A stretch of 64,000 nt of DNA from Sphingomonas sp. HITSZ_GF (lineage in GTDB: Bacteria; Pseudomonadota; Alphaproteobacteria; Sphingomonadales; Sphingomonadaceae), in contig NZ_JARQXA010000007.1 in the NCBI RefSeq assembly GCF_029543155.1, positions 124,001 to 188,000 of the forward strand, written 5' to 3'. This document shows, in pieces, positions 1 through 9,044 of the stretch. Positions within the stretch are counted from its first letter, which is position 1, and each line of letters begins with the position of its first letter. The position numbers and the translations under genes were made by a program. The notes under the pieces were generated by a model. It was not told where the DNA came from and searched no databases. It saw nothing but the letters and a program-made list of their open reading frames with translations.

Positions 1-1
1 G

Positions 2-316
2 GCCGACCCCGTGCGTGGACTTGTCGTTCCGCACCGGGAGCACGGGCTGCTCCGTTATTATTCCGCCTTTCAAAGTACGACCAGCGCCCTGCTCTTCATG
101 ACTTCCATCCCGCTCGCGCTGATCGGGATCATGCTCTCGCCGAAGCAGAATCTCCACCGCCGGGGCGGCAAGGTACGCTGGGACCACGACGATCCGCGCG
201 GGCTGCATCGCGTCGGCCGCCGGGCAGGCGCGGTGGCGGCGCCGATCCTCCTCTTCGCGATTGGCCCGGCGCTGGTCCATGCGCTGAACGCGGCGGGCAT
301 CGTGATCCCCTTCTGA
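2..316 (+). CDS. C-terminal part of an unidentified membrane protein (5' end outside window)
   Basis: The reading frame is open at the left edge, so this is probably the 3' end of a longer gene, although a GTG at 11 could also start it. Two hydrophobic stretches are visible, around residues 23-43 (SALLF...IGIML) and at the C-terminus (AVAAPILLFAIGPALVHAL), separated by a basic, polar loop rich in Arg, Asp and His. This suggests an inner-membrane protein with its last helix close to the C-terminus. I do not recognise the family. The next gene on this strand begins 78 bp downstream with its own ribosome-binding site. Confidence 0.5.
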   Translation, partial: ADPVRGLVVPHREHGLLRYYSAFQSTTSALLFMTSIPLALIGIMLSPKQNLHRRGGKVRWDHDDPRGLHRVGRRAGAVAAPILLFAIGPALVHALNAAGIVIPF

Positions 317-393
317 TCGCTCCCGGGGCCCCCTAGCAAGTTTCGCCCCCGTTCCTACATGCCCGCCATATCCCCTCCCCAAGGAGCCCGAAC

Positions 394-1287
394 ATGGCCG
401 ACGCCCCCGATCCCGCGAACAACCAGCCCGCCGGCTATGTGCCTCCCAAGGTCTGGGTGTGGGAACAGGGCAATGGCGGCGCCTTCGCCAACATCAACCG
501 GCCGGTCTCGGGCGCGACGCATGAGGCCGCGCTGCCGGTGGGCGAGCATCCGATCCAGCTTTATTCGCTCGGCACGCCCAACGGCCAGAAGGTGACGATC
601 ATGCTCGAGGAGCTGCTCGCCGCCGGCCATGCGGGCGCCGAATATGACGCATGGAAGATCAATATCGGCGAAGGCGCGCAGTTCGGCAGCGGGTTCGTCG
701 AGATCAACCCCAACTCGAAGATCCCGGCGATGGTCGACCATTCGGTGTCGCCCAACGTGCCGGTGTTCGAGAGCGGCGCGATCCTGGTCTATCTCGCCGA
801 GAAGTTCGGCGCCTTCCTGCCGACCGAGCCGGCGGCGCGGGCGCGGACGATGAGCTGGCTGATGTGGCAGATGGGGTCGGCGCCGTTTCTGGGGGGGGGA
901 TTCGGACACTTCTTCGCGTACGCGCCGTTCAAGATCGAATATGCGATCAACCGCTATGCGATGGAAGTGAAGCGCCAGCTGCACGTGCTCGACACGCATT
1001 TGGCGAAGAACCGCTACATGGCGGGCGACGACTACACGATCGCCGACATGGCGATCTGGCCCTGGTATGGCGGCGTTGCGCGCGGCGACGCCTATGCCGG
1101 CGCGGCCGAGTTCCTGAACGTCGGCGAATATGAACATTTCAACCGCTGGGCCGCCGAAGTGGGCGAGCGCGAGGCGGTGCAGCGCGGGCGGCTGGTCAAT
1201 CGCGGTTCGGGCCCCGAAGACCAGCGCGTGCCCGAGCGGCATTCGGCGGCGGACATCGACGTCGTTCGGGCGAAGATGCTCGCCTAG
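394..1287 (+). CDS. yghU: YghU-type glutathione S-transferase family disulfide-bond oxidoreductase
   Basis: 297-aa cytoplasmic protein of the Nu-class GST family, whose E. coli member YghU has glutathione-dependent disulfide reductase activity. After an N-terminal extension (about residues 1-50, containing VWVWEQGNGGAFANIN, typical of YghU) comes the thioredoxin fold with LYSLGTPNGQKV near 57-67, NPNSKIPAM near 106-113 and the ES glutathione-binding pair near 126-127. The helical domain ends with DDYTIADMAIWPWYG. Length fits the family (about 290 aa). AAGGAG lies 8 nt before the ATG. Its TAG stop shares 3 of 4 bases with the stop of the convergent DUF4403 gene (CTAG). Confidence 0.9.
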   Translation: MADAPDPANNQPAGYVPPKVWVWEQGNGGAFANINRPVSGATHEAALPVGEHPIQLYSLGTPNGQKVTIMLEELLAAGHAGAEYDAWKINIGEGAQFGSGFVEINPNSKIPAMVDHSVSPNVPVFESGAILVYLAEKFGAFLPTEPAARARTMSWLMWQMGSAPFLGGGFGHFFAYAPFKIEYAINRYAMEVKRQLHVLDTHLAKNRYMAGDDYTIADMAIWPWYGGVARGDAYAGAAEFLNVGEYEHFNRWAAEVGEREAVQRGRLVNRGSGPEDQRVPERHSAADIDVVRAKMLA

Positions 1288-2828
1288 CGCCCGACATACT
1301 CCACCCGCGCGGTGCCGCTGGCCCAGACGGGCAGATAGACTCCCTGCCCGGCTGCCTTCAGCGCGCCGTTGCGGACATCGGTGATGTCGGCACGGATGAC
1401 GAAATCGCCAGCGCGCTTGCTGACGATGGCGCGCCGGACCTTGCCGAGCAGCTTGTCGAAATCCTTCGCGAAATTCTGCGTCAGCGATTCGGCCAGCGTC
1501 TCGGATATGGCGGGGCTCTGGACCAGCTTGACGAGCAGGTCGCCGCCGATCCCGTCGGTCTGGCCCGAGACGGCGAGATCGGCGAAGGCGACCTTTTGCG
1601 AGCCGGGCTGGTTGACCGGCCGCGCGGTGAGCCAGACCAGCCCGTGCGTCTCGGCGCCGCCGCTCTGCGGGCGGGCCGATATCGTCATGCCCACCGCGAT
1701 CCGGCCGCCGACGGTGCCATAGCCGGTGACGTTCTCGAAATGCGCGAGCACCGGGCCGACGCCGGGCAGCTCGAACGGGCGCCGGGCACGCTTGTCGAGC
1801 GCCTTTTGCAGCACCGGCTCGAGCTGGGCGTAGTCGGCGATGACCGGGATGAAGAATTCGAGCTTCGAGCCGGCGGCGTCCCGGCCGAGCGGCGGCAGCG
1901 GCGTCGGCTTGGGGTCTTCAGGCCGCGGGCCGACAAAGGTCTCGGTCAATGCCGACAGGCCGAGGCTGAGGCGCAGGCGATTGCCCGACAGGCGATAGCC
2001 GCCATAGCTGAGCTTCTGCGGGGTGATCCGCATCCAGACCGGCGGATTCTCCTCGTTGAGCTGGAGCGAGGTGAAACTCTGCCGCCAGGCATCGGCGACG
2101 CGGGCACGCATGTTGAGCTTGGCGATCTCCTGCGGGAGCTTGCGCTCGAGATCGCGGACGACAGGCCTGAGCTTCTCGTCGGCCTTGTCGGTGAAGGTGA
2201 TGCGCTTGCCGAGGAAATCGATCCCCGGCGCCGTCGTCCAGCTATAGGCGAGGCGCACGGTGGCGCGGGGCTGCCAGCCCTCGGTCATCGTCAGCCGGAT
2301 GCGCGCCTGGACCATCGCCGAGCCGGTGGCGGTCTCGCCCTTCAAAAAGCCGCCGACATGGCGCGCGGCGATATTGGCGCGGATCGGCACGTCGGCGACG
2401 ATCTCGTCGCCCTGGCCGTGCAGGCGGATGCCCCAGCGGGTGACGGTGCCGACCACCGTGCAGCCGAGATCGGGGGTGACCTTGAGCCTGGCCTTGAACA
2501 GCTTCAGGCGCTGGGCGGGGACGCATTTGTCGATCTGCTGGTTGATCGACCAGAGCGTGCGCGGCACGGCCTGTTCGAGCGCGCGGCTGAGCACCGAGAC
2601 CTGGACGTCGAGCGGCACGTCGATCGCCGAGACCTGTTGCGGCACATCGATCGCATCACTGGCGCGCGGCGGCGCCTCTGCCTTGCCGTCGATCTGCGCG
2701 CGGAGCCAGAGGAGGCCCGCCGCGATGCCCGCCAGCAGGATCGCGAGGATGATCCCGACGACCCACAACACGCGATGCCGGCGGCGGGGCCGCGGCGGAG
2801 TCTCCTGGGATATCGTTTCCTCGGGCAA
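1284..2828 (-). CDS. DUF4403 family membrane-anchored protein
   Basis: About 514 aa from a TTG start preceded by AAGGGGAG at 7 nt; a longer frame begins at another TTG at 2891 but without such a site. The N-terminus has a short basic tail (RPRRRHR) and one transmembrane helix at about residues 20-42 (VLWVVGIILAILL...). A long, probably periplasmic domain follows, with the DUF4403 pattern: repeated beta-rich segments that start with conditions on LSRALEQAVPRTLW and end with VYLPVWASGTARVEY. The biochemical role of DUF4403 is unknown; the fold is thought to resemble lipid-binding TULIP-like domains, which is inference. The gene is divergent from topA and convergent with yghU. Confidence 0.7.
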   Translation of the reverse strand: MPEETISQETPPRPRRRHRVLWVVGIILAILLAGIAAGLLWLRAQIDGKAEAPPRASDAIDVPQQVSAIDVPLDVQVSVLSRALEQAVPRTLWSINQQIDKCVPAQRLKLFKARLKVTPDLGCTVVGTVTRWGIRLHGQGDEIVADVPIRANIAARHVGGFLKGETATGSAMVQARIRLTMTEGWQPRATVRLAYSWTTAPGIDFLGKRITFTDKADEKLRPVVRDLERKLPQEIAKLNMRARVADAWRQSFTSLQLNEENPPVWMRITPQKLSYGGYRLSGNRLRLSLGLSALTETFVGPRPEDPKPTPLPPLGRDAAGSKLEFFIPVIADYAQLEPVLQKALDKRARRPFELPGVGPVLAHFENVTGYGTVGGRIAVGMTISARPQSGGAETHGLVWLTARPVNQPGSQKVAFADLAVSGQTDGIGGDLLVKLVQSPAISETLAESLTQNFAKDFDKLLGKVRRAIVSKRAGDFVIRADITDVRNGALKAAGQGVYLPVWASGTARVEYVGR

Positions 2829-2958
2829 TCTTCTGCTCCCCTTGGCGCTGGCGAAGTGATACCCGCGAACCGTCAGCAAGTTCCAGATCAACCGGGTTGA
2901 CGGCCCCTATCGCCCCTCCCCACCTTACACGCGTACACGTGAGGACCGCTTACCCCCC

Positions 2959-5505
2959 ATGCAGCTCGTCATCGTAGAATCGCCCGCCAAGGCGAAGACC
3001 ATCGAGAAATATCTCGGCAAGGACTACCGCGTCCTCGCCTCCTACGGCCATGTCCGCGACCTGCCGGCGCGCGACGGCTCGGTCGATCCCGACCAGGGCT
3101 TCGCGATGGAATGGGAAGCCTATGCCGACAAGTCGAAGCAGCTGAAGGCGATCGCCGACGAGGCGAAGAAGGCCGACCGACTGATCCTGGCGACCGACCC
3201 TGATCGCGAGGGCGAGGCGATTTCCTGGCACGTGCAGGAAGTGCTCAAGAACAAGAAGGCGCTGCCCAAGGAAGTCGAGCGCGTCACCTTCAACGCGATC
3301 ACCAAGCCGGCGATCCTGACCGCGATGGAGCATCCGCGCGAGCTCGACACCGACCTGATCGACGCATACCGGGCGCGCCGCGCGCTCGACTATCTGGTGG
3401 GCTTCACGCTGTCGCCAGTGCTGTGGCGCAAGCTGCCCGGCGCCAAGTCGGCGGGCCGCGTCCAGTCGGTCGCGCTGCGACTGATCGTCGAGCGCGAGCG
3501 CGAGATCGAAGGCTTCCGCCCGCAGGAATATTGGTCGGTCACCGCCGACATGGAGCAGGACGGCACGCCGTTCCAGGCGCGGCTGGTCAAGTACAAGGGC
3601 GACAAGCTCGACCGGCTGTCGATCGGCGACGGCAAGACTGCCGATGCCGCCAAGAAGGCCGTCGAGGAAGGCCGCTTCACCGTGGTCTCGGTCGAGACCA
3701 AGCCGGCGATGCGCAACCCGCCGCCGCCCTTCACCACTTCGACGCTGCAGCAGGAGGCCGCGCGCAAGCTGGGCTTCTCGGCCAGCCACACGATGCGGAT
3801 CGCACAGGGCCTCTACGAGGACGGCGCGATCACCTATATGCGTACCGACGGCGTGCAGATGGATCCCGGCGCGATCCAGGAAGCCCGCAAGGCGGTGGCG
3901 ACGCGCTATGACGGCTCGTACGTGCCCGACAAGCCGCGCGTCTATACCACCAAGGCGAAGAACGCCCAGGAAGCGCACGAGGCGATCCGCCCGACCGACT
4001 TCAGCAAGGACCGCGCCGGTTCGGGCGACCATGGCCGGCTCTACGAGCTGATCTGGAAGCGCGCGCTGGCCAGCCAGATGGCGTCGGCGCGGATGGAGCG
4101 CACCACGATCGACCTGGAAGAGGCGACCGGCCAGCACGGGCTGCGCGCCACCGGCCAGGTGGTGCTCTTCCCCGGCTATCTCGCGCTCTACGAGGAAGGC
4201 CGCGACGACAGCGAGGACGAAGATTCGCGCCGCCTGCCGCGGATGAGCGAAGGCGCGACTCCCGCCAAGAAGGGCGTCAACGCCGAGCAGCACTTCACCC
4301 AGCCGCCGCCACGCTTCTCCGAAGCCTCGCTGGTCAAGCGGCTGGAGGAGCTGGGGATCGGTCGTCCGTCGACCTATGCCTCGATCATCCAGGTGCTCAA
4401 GGACCGCGCATATGTCCGCGTCGAGAAGAACCGCTTCTTCGCCGAGGAGAGCGGCCGGCTGCTGACCGCGTTCCTCGAGCGCTTCTTCCAGAAATATGTC
4501 AGCTACGACTTCACCGCCGAGCTGGAAGAGGAGCTGGACGACGTCTCGGGCGGCCGCGCCCAGTGGCAGGCCGTGCTCGAGGCGTTCTGGAAGGACTTCA
4601 AGCCCAGAACAGCAGACGTGATGGAGCAGAAGCCGTCGGACATCACCGCGGCGCTCGACGAGTTCCTGGCGCCCTATCTGTTTCCCGAAAAGGCGGACGG
4701 CAGCGATCCGCGGCTGTGCCCGAATTGCGGCAACGGCCGGCTGGCGCTGCGCGGCGGCCGCTTCGGCGCGTTCATCGCCTGCTCCAACTATCCCGAGTGC
4801 AAATATACCCGCCGCTTCGCCCAGCCGGGCGGAGAGGAAGGCGCGGACAGCGGGCCCGAGGTGCTGGGCCAGGATCCGGACACCGGGCTCAACGTCGAGC
4901 GCAAGTCGGGCCGCTTCGGCCCGTACATCCAGCTTGGCGAGGGCAAGGAAGCGGCGCGCGCGTCGATCCCCAAGGACGTCGAGCTCGATCTCGAGCTGGC
5001 GCTCAAGCTGCTCAAGCTGCCGCGCGTGATCGGCGACCATCCCGAGACCGGCAAGCCGATCACTGCCTCGATCGGGCGCTATGGCCCCTATCTGGCGCAT
5101 GACGGCAAATACGCGCGGCTGGGATCGACCATGGAAGTGTTCGAGACCGGCATGAACGCCGCAGTGGTCAAGCTGGCCGAGGCGGCGAACAATGCCGGGC
5201 GGCCGGCGCGCGGCGCCAGCCGCGAGCCGTTGAAAATCCTCGGCAAGCATCCGCGCACCGAGGCCGAGATCAAGCTGATGGACGGCCGCTACGGCGCCTA
5301 TGTCACCGACGGCGAGACCAACGCGACGCTGCCCAAGTCGATCGACAAGGACCAGCTGACGCTCGAGGAAGCCGCCCAGCTGATCGACGCGCGCGCGGCG
5401 GCGGGGCCGGCCAAGGGCAAGGGCAAGAAGAAGGCGGCGGCAAAGAAGCCCGCGGCGAAGAAGCCCGCGGCGAAGAAGGCCACTGCCAAGAAGGCGAAGG
5501 AATAG
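2959..5505 (+). CDS. topA: DNA topoisomerase I (type IA, omega protein)
   Basis: 848-aa enzyme that relaxes negative supercoils by transient single-strand breakage. The TOPRIM domain is at the N-terminus (VESPAKA near 6-12 with Glu7; ATDPDREGEA near 78-87 with the Asp-x-Asp-x-Glu metal triad). The catalytic tyrosine is Tyr293 in ITYMRTDG. A C4 zinc ribbon begins near residue 587 (CPNCGNG...CSNYPEC) and is followed by repeated RYGPY/GRFGPYI-type C-terminal DNA-binding repeats. The tail from about 820 is a Lys/Ala/Pro-rich run (AAKKPAAKK repeats), typical of high-G+C bacteria and likely DNA-binding. The upstream ribosome-binding site is weak (TGAGGA at 13 nt). A hairpin follows the stop codon. 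Confidence 0.97.
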   Translation: MQLVIVESPAKAKTIEKYLGKDYRVLASYGHVRDLPARDGSVDPDQGFAMEWEAYADKSKQLKAIADEAKKADRLILATDPDREGEAISWHVQEVLKNKKALPKEVERVTFNAITKPAILTAMEHPRELDTDLIDAYRARRALDYLVGFTLSPVLWRKLPGAKSAGRVQSVALRLIVEREREIEGFRPQEYWSVTADMEQDGTPFQARLVKYKGDKLDRLSIGDGKTADAAKKAVEEGRFTVVSVETKPAMRNPPPPFTTSTLQQEAARKLGFSASHTMRIAQGLYEDGAITYMRTDGVQMDPGAIQEARKAVATRYDGSYVPDKPRVYTTKAKNAQEAHEAIRPTDFSKDRAGSGDHGRLYELIWKRALASQMASARMERTTIDLEEATGQHGLRATGQVVLFPGYLALYEEGRDDSEDEDSRRLPRMSEGATPAKKGVNAEQHFTQPPPRFSEASLVKRLEELGIGRPSTYASIIQVLKDRAYVRVEKNRFFAEESGRLLTAFLERFFQKYVSYDFTAELEEELDDVSGGRAQWQAVLEAFWKDFKPRTADVMEQKPSDITAALDEFLAPYLFPEKADGSDPRLCPNCGNGRLALRGGRFGAFIACSNYPECKYTRRFAQPGGEEGADSGPEVLGQDPDTGLNVERKSGRFGPYIQLGEGKEAARASIPKDVELDLELALKLLKLPRVIGDHPETGKPITASIGRYGPYLAHDGKYARLGSTMEVFETGMNAAVVKLAEAANNAGRPARGASREPLKILGKHPRTEAEIKLMDGRYGAYVTDGETNATLPKSIDKDQLTLEEAAQLIDARAAAGPAKGKGKKKAAAKKPAAKKPAAKKATAKKAKE

Positions 5506-5507
5506 CC

Positions 5508-5533
5508 GTCATCCCGGCGAAAGCCGGGATGAC
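5508..5533. repeat. Palindromic repeat GTCATCCCGGC-GAAA-GCCGGGATGAC behind topA
   Basis: Perfect 11-bp stem with a GAAA tetraloop, starting 3 bp after the topA stop. It belongs to the same sequence family as the doublet at 46402-46487. The position and the very stable stem suggest it also acts as a 3' end or terminator structure for topA, although no T-run follows. Confidence 0.8.
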
Positions 5534-5620
5534 GCAAAGAGTCACGACGCTTTGCGCCAGCGCAATTGCGCGCCCTCCCCGACACGGCATAGCGTGGTGC
5601 CGAGGGAGGGCGTGGGCATC

Positions 5621-7750
5621 ATGACTGACCAGCAAGCGGGCATGTGGACCTGCCCGATGCATCCGCAGATCCGCCGGCCCGGACCGGGCGCCTGCCCGAT
5701 CTGCGGCATGGCGCTCGAGCCGGTGCAGCCGGCCGCCGAGGGCGACGCGCCCAATCCCGAGCTGACCGCGATGACCCGGCGCTTCTGGTTCAGCGCCGCG
5801 CTTGCCGTGCCGCTGATGATCGTGTCGATGGGGGCGGACCTGTTCGGCTGGCATCTGTTCCCGATGCACGCCGCGCCCTGGGTGCAGCTCGCGCTCGCCA
5901 CACCGGTAGTGTTGTGGGGCGGCTGGCCCTTCTTTGCGCGCGGCGCAGCATCGATCGCGCATCGCAGCCTCAACATGTTCACCCTGATCGCGCTGGGCGT
6001 GGGCGCCGCCTATGGCTTCAGCCTGGTGGCGACGCTGTTCCCGGACCTCTTCCCGCCGGCGATGCGGACGATGGACGGGATGGTGCCGGTCTATTTCGAG
6101 GCGGCAGCCTGGATCGTCGCGCTGGTGCTGCTCGGCCAGGTGCTGGAACTACGCGCGCGATCGGCGACGGGCAGCGCGATCCGCGCGCTGCTGGGGTTGG
6201 CGCCGCGCACCGCGCGGATCGTGCGCGCAGACGGCGGCGAGGAGGATGTTGCGCTCGACCTGGTCCAGCCCGGCGACCTGTTGCGGGTGCGGCCGGGCGA
6301 GAAGGTGCCGGTGGACGGCGTGGTGGTGGAGGGGCGCTCCGCCGTCGATGAATCGATGATCAGCGGCGAGCCGGTGCCGGTGGAAAAGGCTGCGGGCGCC
6401 AAGCTGATCGGCGCGACGGTGAACGGCACCGGCAGCCTGTTGATGCGCGCCGAGCGGGTGAGCCAGGAGACGATGCTGGCGCAGATCGTCCATCTGGTTT
6501 CCGAGGCGCAGCGCTCGCGCGCGCCGATCCAGGCGCTGGCGGACAAGGTCTCGGGCTGGTTCGTGCCGGTGGTGATGCTGATCGCGCTCGCCGCCTTTGC
6601 CGGCTGGTCGATCTTCGGGCCGGCGCCCGGGGTGAGCCACGGGCTGGTCGCCGCGGTATCGGTGCTGATCATCGCCTGCCCCTGCGCGCTGGGACTGGCG
6701 ACGCCGATGTCGATCATGACCGGCACCGGCCGCGGCGCCCGCGCCGGCGTGCTGGTGCGCAATGCCGAAGCGCTCGAGCTGATGGAGAAGATCGACACGT
6801 TGGTGGTCGACAAGACGGGCACGCTGACGCTGGGCAAGCCGGCACTGGTCGCCGTGCAGGCGGTCGGCGCGATCGGCGAGGACGCGTTGCTTGGGCTGGC
6901 GGCGAGCCTGGAGCGCGGCAGCGAGCATCCGCTCGCGGCGGCGATCGTGGCGGGTGCCGAGGCGCGCGGGGTGGCGATAGCCGAAGCGGAAGGCTTCGAA
7001 TCGCATACCGGCAAGGGCGTTTCGGGCACGGTGGCGGGGCGGCGCGTGCTGCTCGGCAATGCCGCGCTGCTCGCCGAGGCGAGGATCGACGTGGCGCCGC
7101 TGCGGCCCGATGCCGATGCCCGGCGCGGCGAGGGCCAGGGCGTGATGTTCGCGGGGGTGGACGGCGCGCTGGCGGGGCTGGTCGCAGTCGCCGATCCGGT
7201 GAAGCCCGATGCGGCCGAGGCGATCGCGGCGCTGCGCGCGGACGGGGTGGAAGTGGTGATGCTCACCGGCGACGACCTGCGCACCGCCGAGGCAGTGGCG
7301 CGGGCGATCGGCGGGATCGCGCAGGTGCATGCCAATGTGCTGCCGTCGGACAAGCAGGCGCAGGTGGCCGCGCTCAAGGCGCAGGGCCGGCGGGTGGCGA
7401 TGGCGGGAGACGGGATCAACGACGCCCCCGCGCTGGCGGCGGCGGACGTGGGGATCGCGATGGGCACGGGCACCGACGTGGCGATGGAAAGCGCCGCGGT
7501 GACGCTGGTGAAGGGCGATCTGGCGGGGATCGTGCGCGCCCGGCGGCTGAGCCGCGCGGTGATGCGCAATATCCGCGAGAACCTGTTCTTCTCGTTCGTG
7601 TTCAACGCGACCGGGGTGCCGATCGCGGCCGGCCTGCTCTACCCGTGGACGGGCCTGTTGCTCAGCCCTGTCCTGGCCGGTGCCGCAATGGCGGTCAGTT
7701 CGGTATCGGTGATCGGCAACGCGCTGCGCCTGCGCGGCGCGCGGCTGTGA
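5621..7750 (+). CDS. copA: Copper-translocating P1B-type ATPase with N-terminal CxxC-type metal-binding domain
   Basis: 709-aa inner-membrane exporter that uses ATP to move Cu(I) out of the cytoplasm. Instead of an HMA GMTCxxC domain, the N-terminus has a short heavy-metal-binding domain with CPMHP (11-15) and CPICGM (25-30). The membrane metal site is CPC at 353-355, the phosphorylation motif DKTGT starts at Asp397, an HP motif (SEHPLA) marks the nucleotide domain, and GDGINDAP is near 596-603. CPC points to Cu(+)/Ag(+). The ATG at 5621 was chosen because GGAGGG lies about 10 nt upstream and the metal-binding domain starts just after it; an upstream in-frame ATG at 5552 has no such support. 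No copper chaperone or CueR-like regulator lies next to it. Confidence 0.93.
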   Translation: MTDQQAGMWTCPMHPQIRRPGPGACPICGMALEPVQPAAEGDAPNPELTAMTRRFWFSAALAVPLMIVSMGADLFGWHLFPMHAAPWVQLALATPVVLWGGWPFFARGAASIAHRSLNMFTLIALGVGAAYGFSLVATLFPDLFPPAMRTMDGMVPVYFEAAAWIVALVLLGQVLELRARSATGSAIRALLGLAPRTARIVRADGGEEDVALDLVQPGDLLRVRPGEKVPVDGVVVEGRSAVDESMISGEPVPVEKAAGAKLIGATVNGTGSLLMRAERVSQETMLAQIVHLVSEAQRSRAPIQALADKVSGWFVPVVMLIALAAFAGWSIFGPAPGVSHGLVAAVSVLIIACPCALGLATPMSIMTGTGRGARAGVLVRNAEALELMEKIDTLVVDKTGTLTLGKPALVAVQAVGAIGEDALLGLAASLERGSEHPLAAAIVAGAEARGVAIAEAEGFESHTGKGVSGTVAGRRVLLGNAALLAEARIDVAPLRPDADARRGEGQGVMFAGVDGALAGLVAVADPVKPDAAEAIAALRADGVEVVMLTGDDLRTAEAVARAIGGIAQVHANVLPSDKQAQVAALKAQGRRVAMAGDGINDAPALAAADVGIAMGTGTDVAMESAAVTLVKGDLAGIVRARRLSRAVMRNIRENLFFSFVFNATGVPIAAGLLYPWTGLLLSPVLAGAAMAVSSVSVIGNALRLRGARL

Positions 7751-7756
7751 TCCCGG

Positions 7757-8053
7757 TCAGGCTGCGCGCACCTCGAAGCCGCGGAGCCAGGCACGGGCGG
7801 CCTTCTGCGCCTCGATGATTTCGCGTGCCGACATGTCCTCGGCGATTTCCGCGCGGCATTCCTGCGCACGGCTGTCCCCCGACACCGCGGCGATGTTGAA
7901 CCATTTGTGCGCCTCGATCAGATCGATGCCGACGCCGTCGGCGCCGCTCGAATAGACCATGCCGAGATCGTAACACGCGTTGGCATCGCCGCGGGCCGCA
8001 TCGCGCAGCCGGCTCTCGATAAGGAAACGCGCACTCTTCAGGCTGCTGCCCAT
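7757..8053 (-). CDS. Small Sel1-like repeat protein
   Basis: About 98 aa, beginning MGSSLKSARF. It carries one recognisable Sel1-type (TPR-like) helical repeat: ARGDANACYDLGMVYSSG...DLIEAHKWFNIAAV, followed by another Ala-rich helix pair. The role is probably protein-protein interaction; the partner is unknown. The ATG at 8053 has AGGGGT about 8 nt upstream and is preferred over a GTG at 8077. Its stop is 6 bp from the stop of the convergent copper ATPase. Three GTTAACC motifs, two of them forming a palindrome, lie in the upstream intergenic region. Confidence 0.75.
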   Translation of the reverse strand: MGSSLKSARFLIESRLRDAARGDANACYDLGMVYSSGADGVGIDLIEAHKWFNIAAVSGDSRAQECRAEIAEDMSAREIIEAQKAARAWLRGFEVRAA

Positions 8054-8122
8054 GTCGCTTACCCCTGTTAACCACACCCTTTCGTGGTGGCTTGGGGTTT
8101 GGCACCTGAATTCGAAACAAAT

Positions 8123-8139
8123 GGTTAACGCCGTTAACC
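8123..8139. promoter_or_regulatory. Inverted repeat GGTTAAC-GCC-GTTAACC
   Basis: A perfect 7-bp inverted repeat with a 3-bp centre lies between panC and the Sel1-like gene, with a further GTTAACC at 8067-8073. TTAACC is the half-site of the cell-cycle regulator CtrA in alphaproteobacteria, but the spacing differs from the classical TTAA-N7-TTAA site, so the binder is uncertain. It sits about 70 bp upstream of the Sel1-like start. Confidence 0.4.
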
Positions 8140-8159
8140 GTAAATGTTCAGGTCCGTAC

Positions 8160-9005
8160 TTACTCGGGTACGGCGATGTTATCGATCAGCCGGGTCGTGC
8201 CGATGCGCGCGGCGGCGAGCAGGCGGAGCGGCCGGCCGGGTTCGAGCGCGGCGACCGCTTCCAGCGTCTCGGCATCGGCGAGCGCGACATAGTCGATCTC
8301 GAAGCCGGCAGCGGTCAGCGTGTCGCGCGCCTGGGCGAGCGCCGCCTCGACTTCGCCGCCTTCGGAGATGGCCCGGGCGGCGGCACCGAGCGCGCGCGGC
8401 AGGGCGACCGCCTTGGCGCGATCCTCGGGCATCAGATAGGCGTTGCGCGACGAGAGGGCGAGGCCGTCGTCGTCGCGCTGGGTGAGGACCGACTGGATCT
8501 CGACCGGCAGGTTCAGGTCGGTGGTCATGCGGCGGATCACCGCGAGCTGCTGCCAGTCCTTCTCGCCGAAGAGCGCCACGTCCGGCTGAACCTGGTTGAA
8601 CAGCTTGGCGACCACGGTGGCGACGCCGTCGAAATGGCCGGGGCGGTGCGCGCCTTCCAGAACCTCGCTCACGCCCGAGACCGAGACATTGGTGGCGAAA
8701 CCCTCGGGATAGACCACCTCGACCGGCGGCATCCACAGCACGTCCACGCCGGCACCGGCGAGCATGCGCGAATCCGCAGCCTCCTTGCGCGGATATTTCG
8801 CCAGGTCCTCGTTCGCGCCGAACTGCTTCGGATTGACGAAGATCGAGACGACCACGCGCTGCGCCGAACGCTTGGCCGCTTCGACCAGCGCCATGTGCCC
8901 GTCATGCAGCGCCCCCATGGTGGGAACCAGGGCGATACGCTCGCCGGCCTGGCGCCAGGCGGAAATCGCCTCGCGAAGCGCTTCGAGCTGACGGACTGTT
9001 TGCAC
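8160..9005 (-). CDS. panC: Pantothenate synthetase
   Basis: 281-aa cytosolic enzyme that joins pantoate and beta-alanine using ATP, the last step to vitamin B5 and thus CoA. The adenylate-forming HIGH-like region is LVPTMGALHDGHMALV (about 26-41). VSIFVNPKQFG follows near 52-62, GHFDGVATVV is near 121-130, FGEKDWQQL is near 144-152, and the KMSKS-like segment is SSRNAYL near 180-186. Length matches the family. The start is divergent from mipZ with about 40 bp between them; panB and panD are not in the window. Confidence 0.96.
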   Translation of the reverse strand: MQTVRQLEALREAISAWRQAGERIALVPTMGALHDGHMALVEAAKRSAQRVVVSIFVNPKQFGANEDLAKYPRKEAADSRMLAGAGVDVLWMPPVEVVYPEGFATNVSVSGVSEVLEGAHRPGHFDGVATVVAKLFNQVQPDVALFGEKDWQQLAVIRRMTTDLNLPVEIQSVLTQRDDDGLALSSRNAYLMPEDRAKAVALPRALGAAARAISEGGEVEAALAQARDTLTAAGFEIDYVALADAETLEAVAALEPGRPLRLLAAARIGTTRLIDNIAVPE

Positions 9006-9044
9006 GCGTTAACACTTTCGATAAGACGGGAAGCGCGGCCTTCT

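Noticed and set aside
2950..5250. 766-codon open frame antisense to topA
   Set aside because: Composed of Arg/Ala/Gly/Leu-rich low-information sequence, as expected opposite a high-G+C gene; no ribosome-binding site or motif.
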